Assembly: GCA_018262455.1 (NCBI GenBank)
Contig: JAGSPR010000202.1
Location: 1 to 11,495 of the forward strand
DNA from: Deltaproteobacteria bacterium
GTDB lineage: Bacteria > Myxococcota > Polyangia > Haliangiales > Haliangiaceae
Length of the DNA: 11,495 bases
Direction: 5' to 3'
Shown here one piece after another: positions 10,830 to 11,495 of the stretch. The position numbers and the translations under genes were made by a program. How positions within the stretch are numbered: the first letter of the stretch is position 1; the number at the start of each line of letters is the position of its first letter. The notes below the pieces were generated by a model. It was given only the letters and a program-made list of their open reading frames with translations, did no database searches and was not told the DNA's origin.

Positions 10830-11495
10830 CGCCTGGCTCCACCTTGGACGTCGGATCGACCCTGGGCTCGGCCTTCACCGCGTGCTTGCCGGCATGGGCC
10901 TGCGCGTGGACCAGCGAGAGCACCTGGTGCGCGCATTCGTCGGCGCCTGCCATGATGACCTTGAGGCGGCGCGAGAAGTAGTTGAAGGCGACGACCGCCG
11001 GGATCGCGACGAGCAAACCGAACGCGGTGGCCGACAGCGCCTCGGCGATCGTGTCGAGGGTGCGCTTCTCGGCCTCGGGCGTCTTCGCGGTGAGCTCGAG
11101 GAACGCCTTCATGACGCCGAGCACCGTGCCGAACAGGCCCACGAACGGGACGTTGTTACCGAGCGTGCCGAGGACGATCAGGTTGCGATCCGCCGTCCGC
11201 CGCCACCGCGCCCGCTCGCCGTGCATCGCCTCGGCCACGGCGTCGGCCCCGTGCATGCGCTCGGCGAGGCCTCGCAGCGCGACCTGCACCGGGATCGCCG
11301 GGTTCTCCCGGTACTTCACGGACACCCGATCGAGCTCGTCGCGTTCGAACGCGCCGCGCAGCTCGCGGTTGAAGCGGTCGGTATCGATGTCGCGGCCGCG
11401 GAACCACAAGAAGCGATCGATCATCACGCCGATCGAGAGGATCGAGAGCACGTTCAGCAGCCACAGCACCCAGTTGGCGCCGAGCGAGGCGAAAT
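10819..11495 (-). CDS. exbB: ExbB/TolQ/MotA family proton channel, 5' end outside window
   Basis: The frame is open to the right edge. The GTG at 11469 is probably internal, because the codons upstream read FASLGANWV, the usual lead into the first helix of ExbB. Visible parts: helix 1 (LWLLNVLSILSIGVMIDRFLWF), a large cytoplasmic loop of about 90 residues (including RDIDTDRFNRELRGAF), helix 2 (LGTLGNNVPFVGLFGTVLGVMKAF) with the G-L-F-G-T-V signature of the family, and helix 3 (LSATAFGLLVAIPAVVAFNYF) with T and A/G residues lining the pore. The C-terminal tail of about 45 residues is longer than usual and rich in His, Ala and Lys (HAQAHAGKHAVK). Role: the pentameric stator that, with ExbD, uses the proton motive force to drive TonB. 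It is the first gene of the minus-strand set seen here; its promoter lies outside. Confidence 0.92.
   Translation of the reverse strand, partial: FASLGANWVLWLLNVLSILSIGVMIDRFLWFRGRDIDTDRFNRELRGAFERDELDRVSVKYRENPAIPVQVALRGLAERMHGADAVAEAMHGERARWRRTADRNLIVLGTLGNNVPFVGLFGTVLGVMKAFLELTAKTPEAEKRTLDTIAEALSATAFGLLVAIPAVVAFNYFSRRLKVIMAGADECAHQVLSLVHAQAHAGKHAVKAEPRVDPTSKVEPGDGE

Overview
The window is high-GC DNA with dense, tightly spaced genes and frequent GTG/TTG starts. The gene content points to Myxococcota (former Deltaproteobacteria): a prkA-yeaH-spoVR cluster, an outer-membrane protein with thrombospondin type-3 repeats, an ExbB/ExbD/TonB set with a Gly-rich TonB, and lipoproteins with Ig-like domains. 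A Polyangia/Haliangium-like lineage is my best guess. It is inferred from gene content only; no rRNA or tRNA is present to confirm it.

Left part, plus strand (1-4885): the 3' half of prkA, a 72-residue ribbon-helix-helix-like protein overlapping the prkA stop, a yeaH/yhbH (DUF444, von Willebrand A type) gene, a 12-codon mini-ORF, spoVR (ycgB family), and a PP2C-type Ser/Thr phosphatase. Gaps are 0 to about 46 bases, so this is most likely one transcript whose promoter lies upstream of the window. PrkA, YeaH and SpoVR are a known co-occurring stress/stationary-phase trio. The small protein and the phosphatase are the less usual additions. A small two-helix membrane protein (4945-5280) follows and may have its own promoter.

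Middle (5290-7443): two translationally coupled lipoprotein genes on the minus strand, both with bacterial Ig-like (BIG2-like) sequence. They diverge from a plus-strand gene for an exported metallophosphoesterase resembling the Shewanella-like (PPP-type) protein phosphatases.

Right part, minus strand (7474-11495): exbB (5' end outside the window), exbD, tonB, and an outer-membrane protein built from a predicted beta-barrel, six TSP3 calcium-binding repeats, a degenerate OmpA-like domain and a Pro/Lys-rich tail. This reads as one operon for an energised envelope machine: ExbB/ExbD harvest the proton motive force, TonB spans the periplasm, and the barrel protein is a candidate outer-membrane partner. 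No TonB-dependent receptor plug or barrel is visible in the window. I see no mobile element, CRISPR array, tRNA or rRNA. Nothing here is clearly a new system. The best leads are the kinase/phosphatase operon with its extra small protein, and the TSP3 protein whose OmpA domain lacks the peptidoglycan-binding residues.
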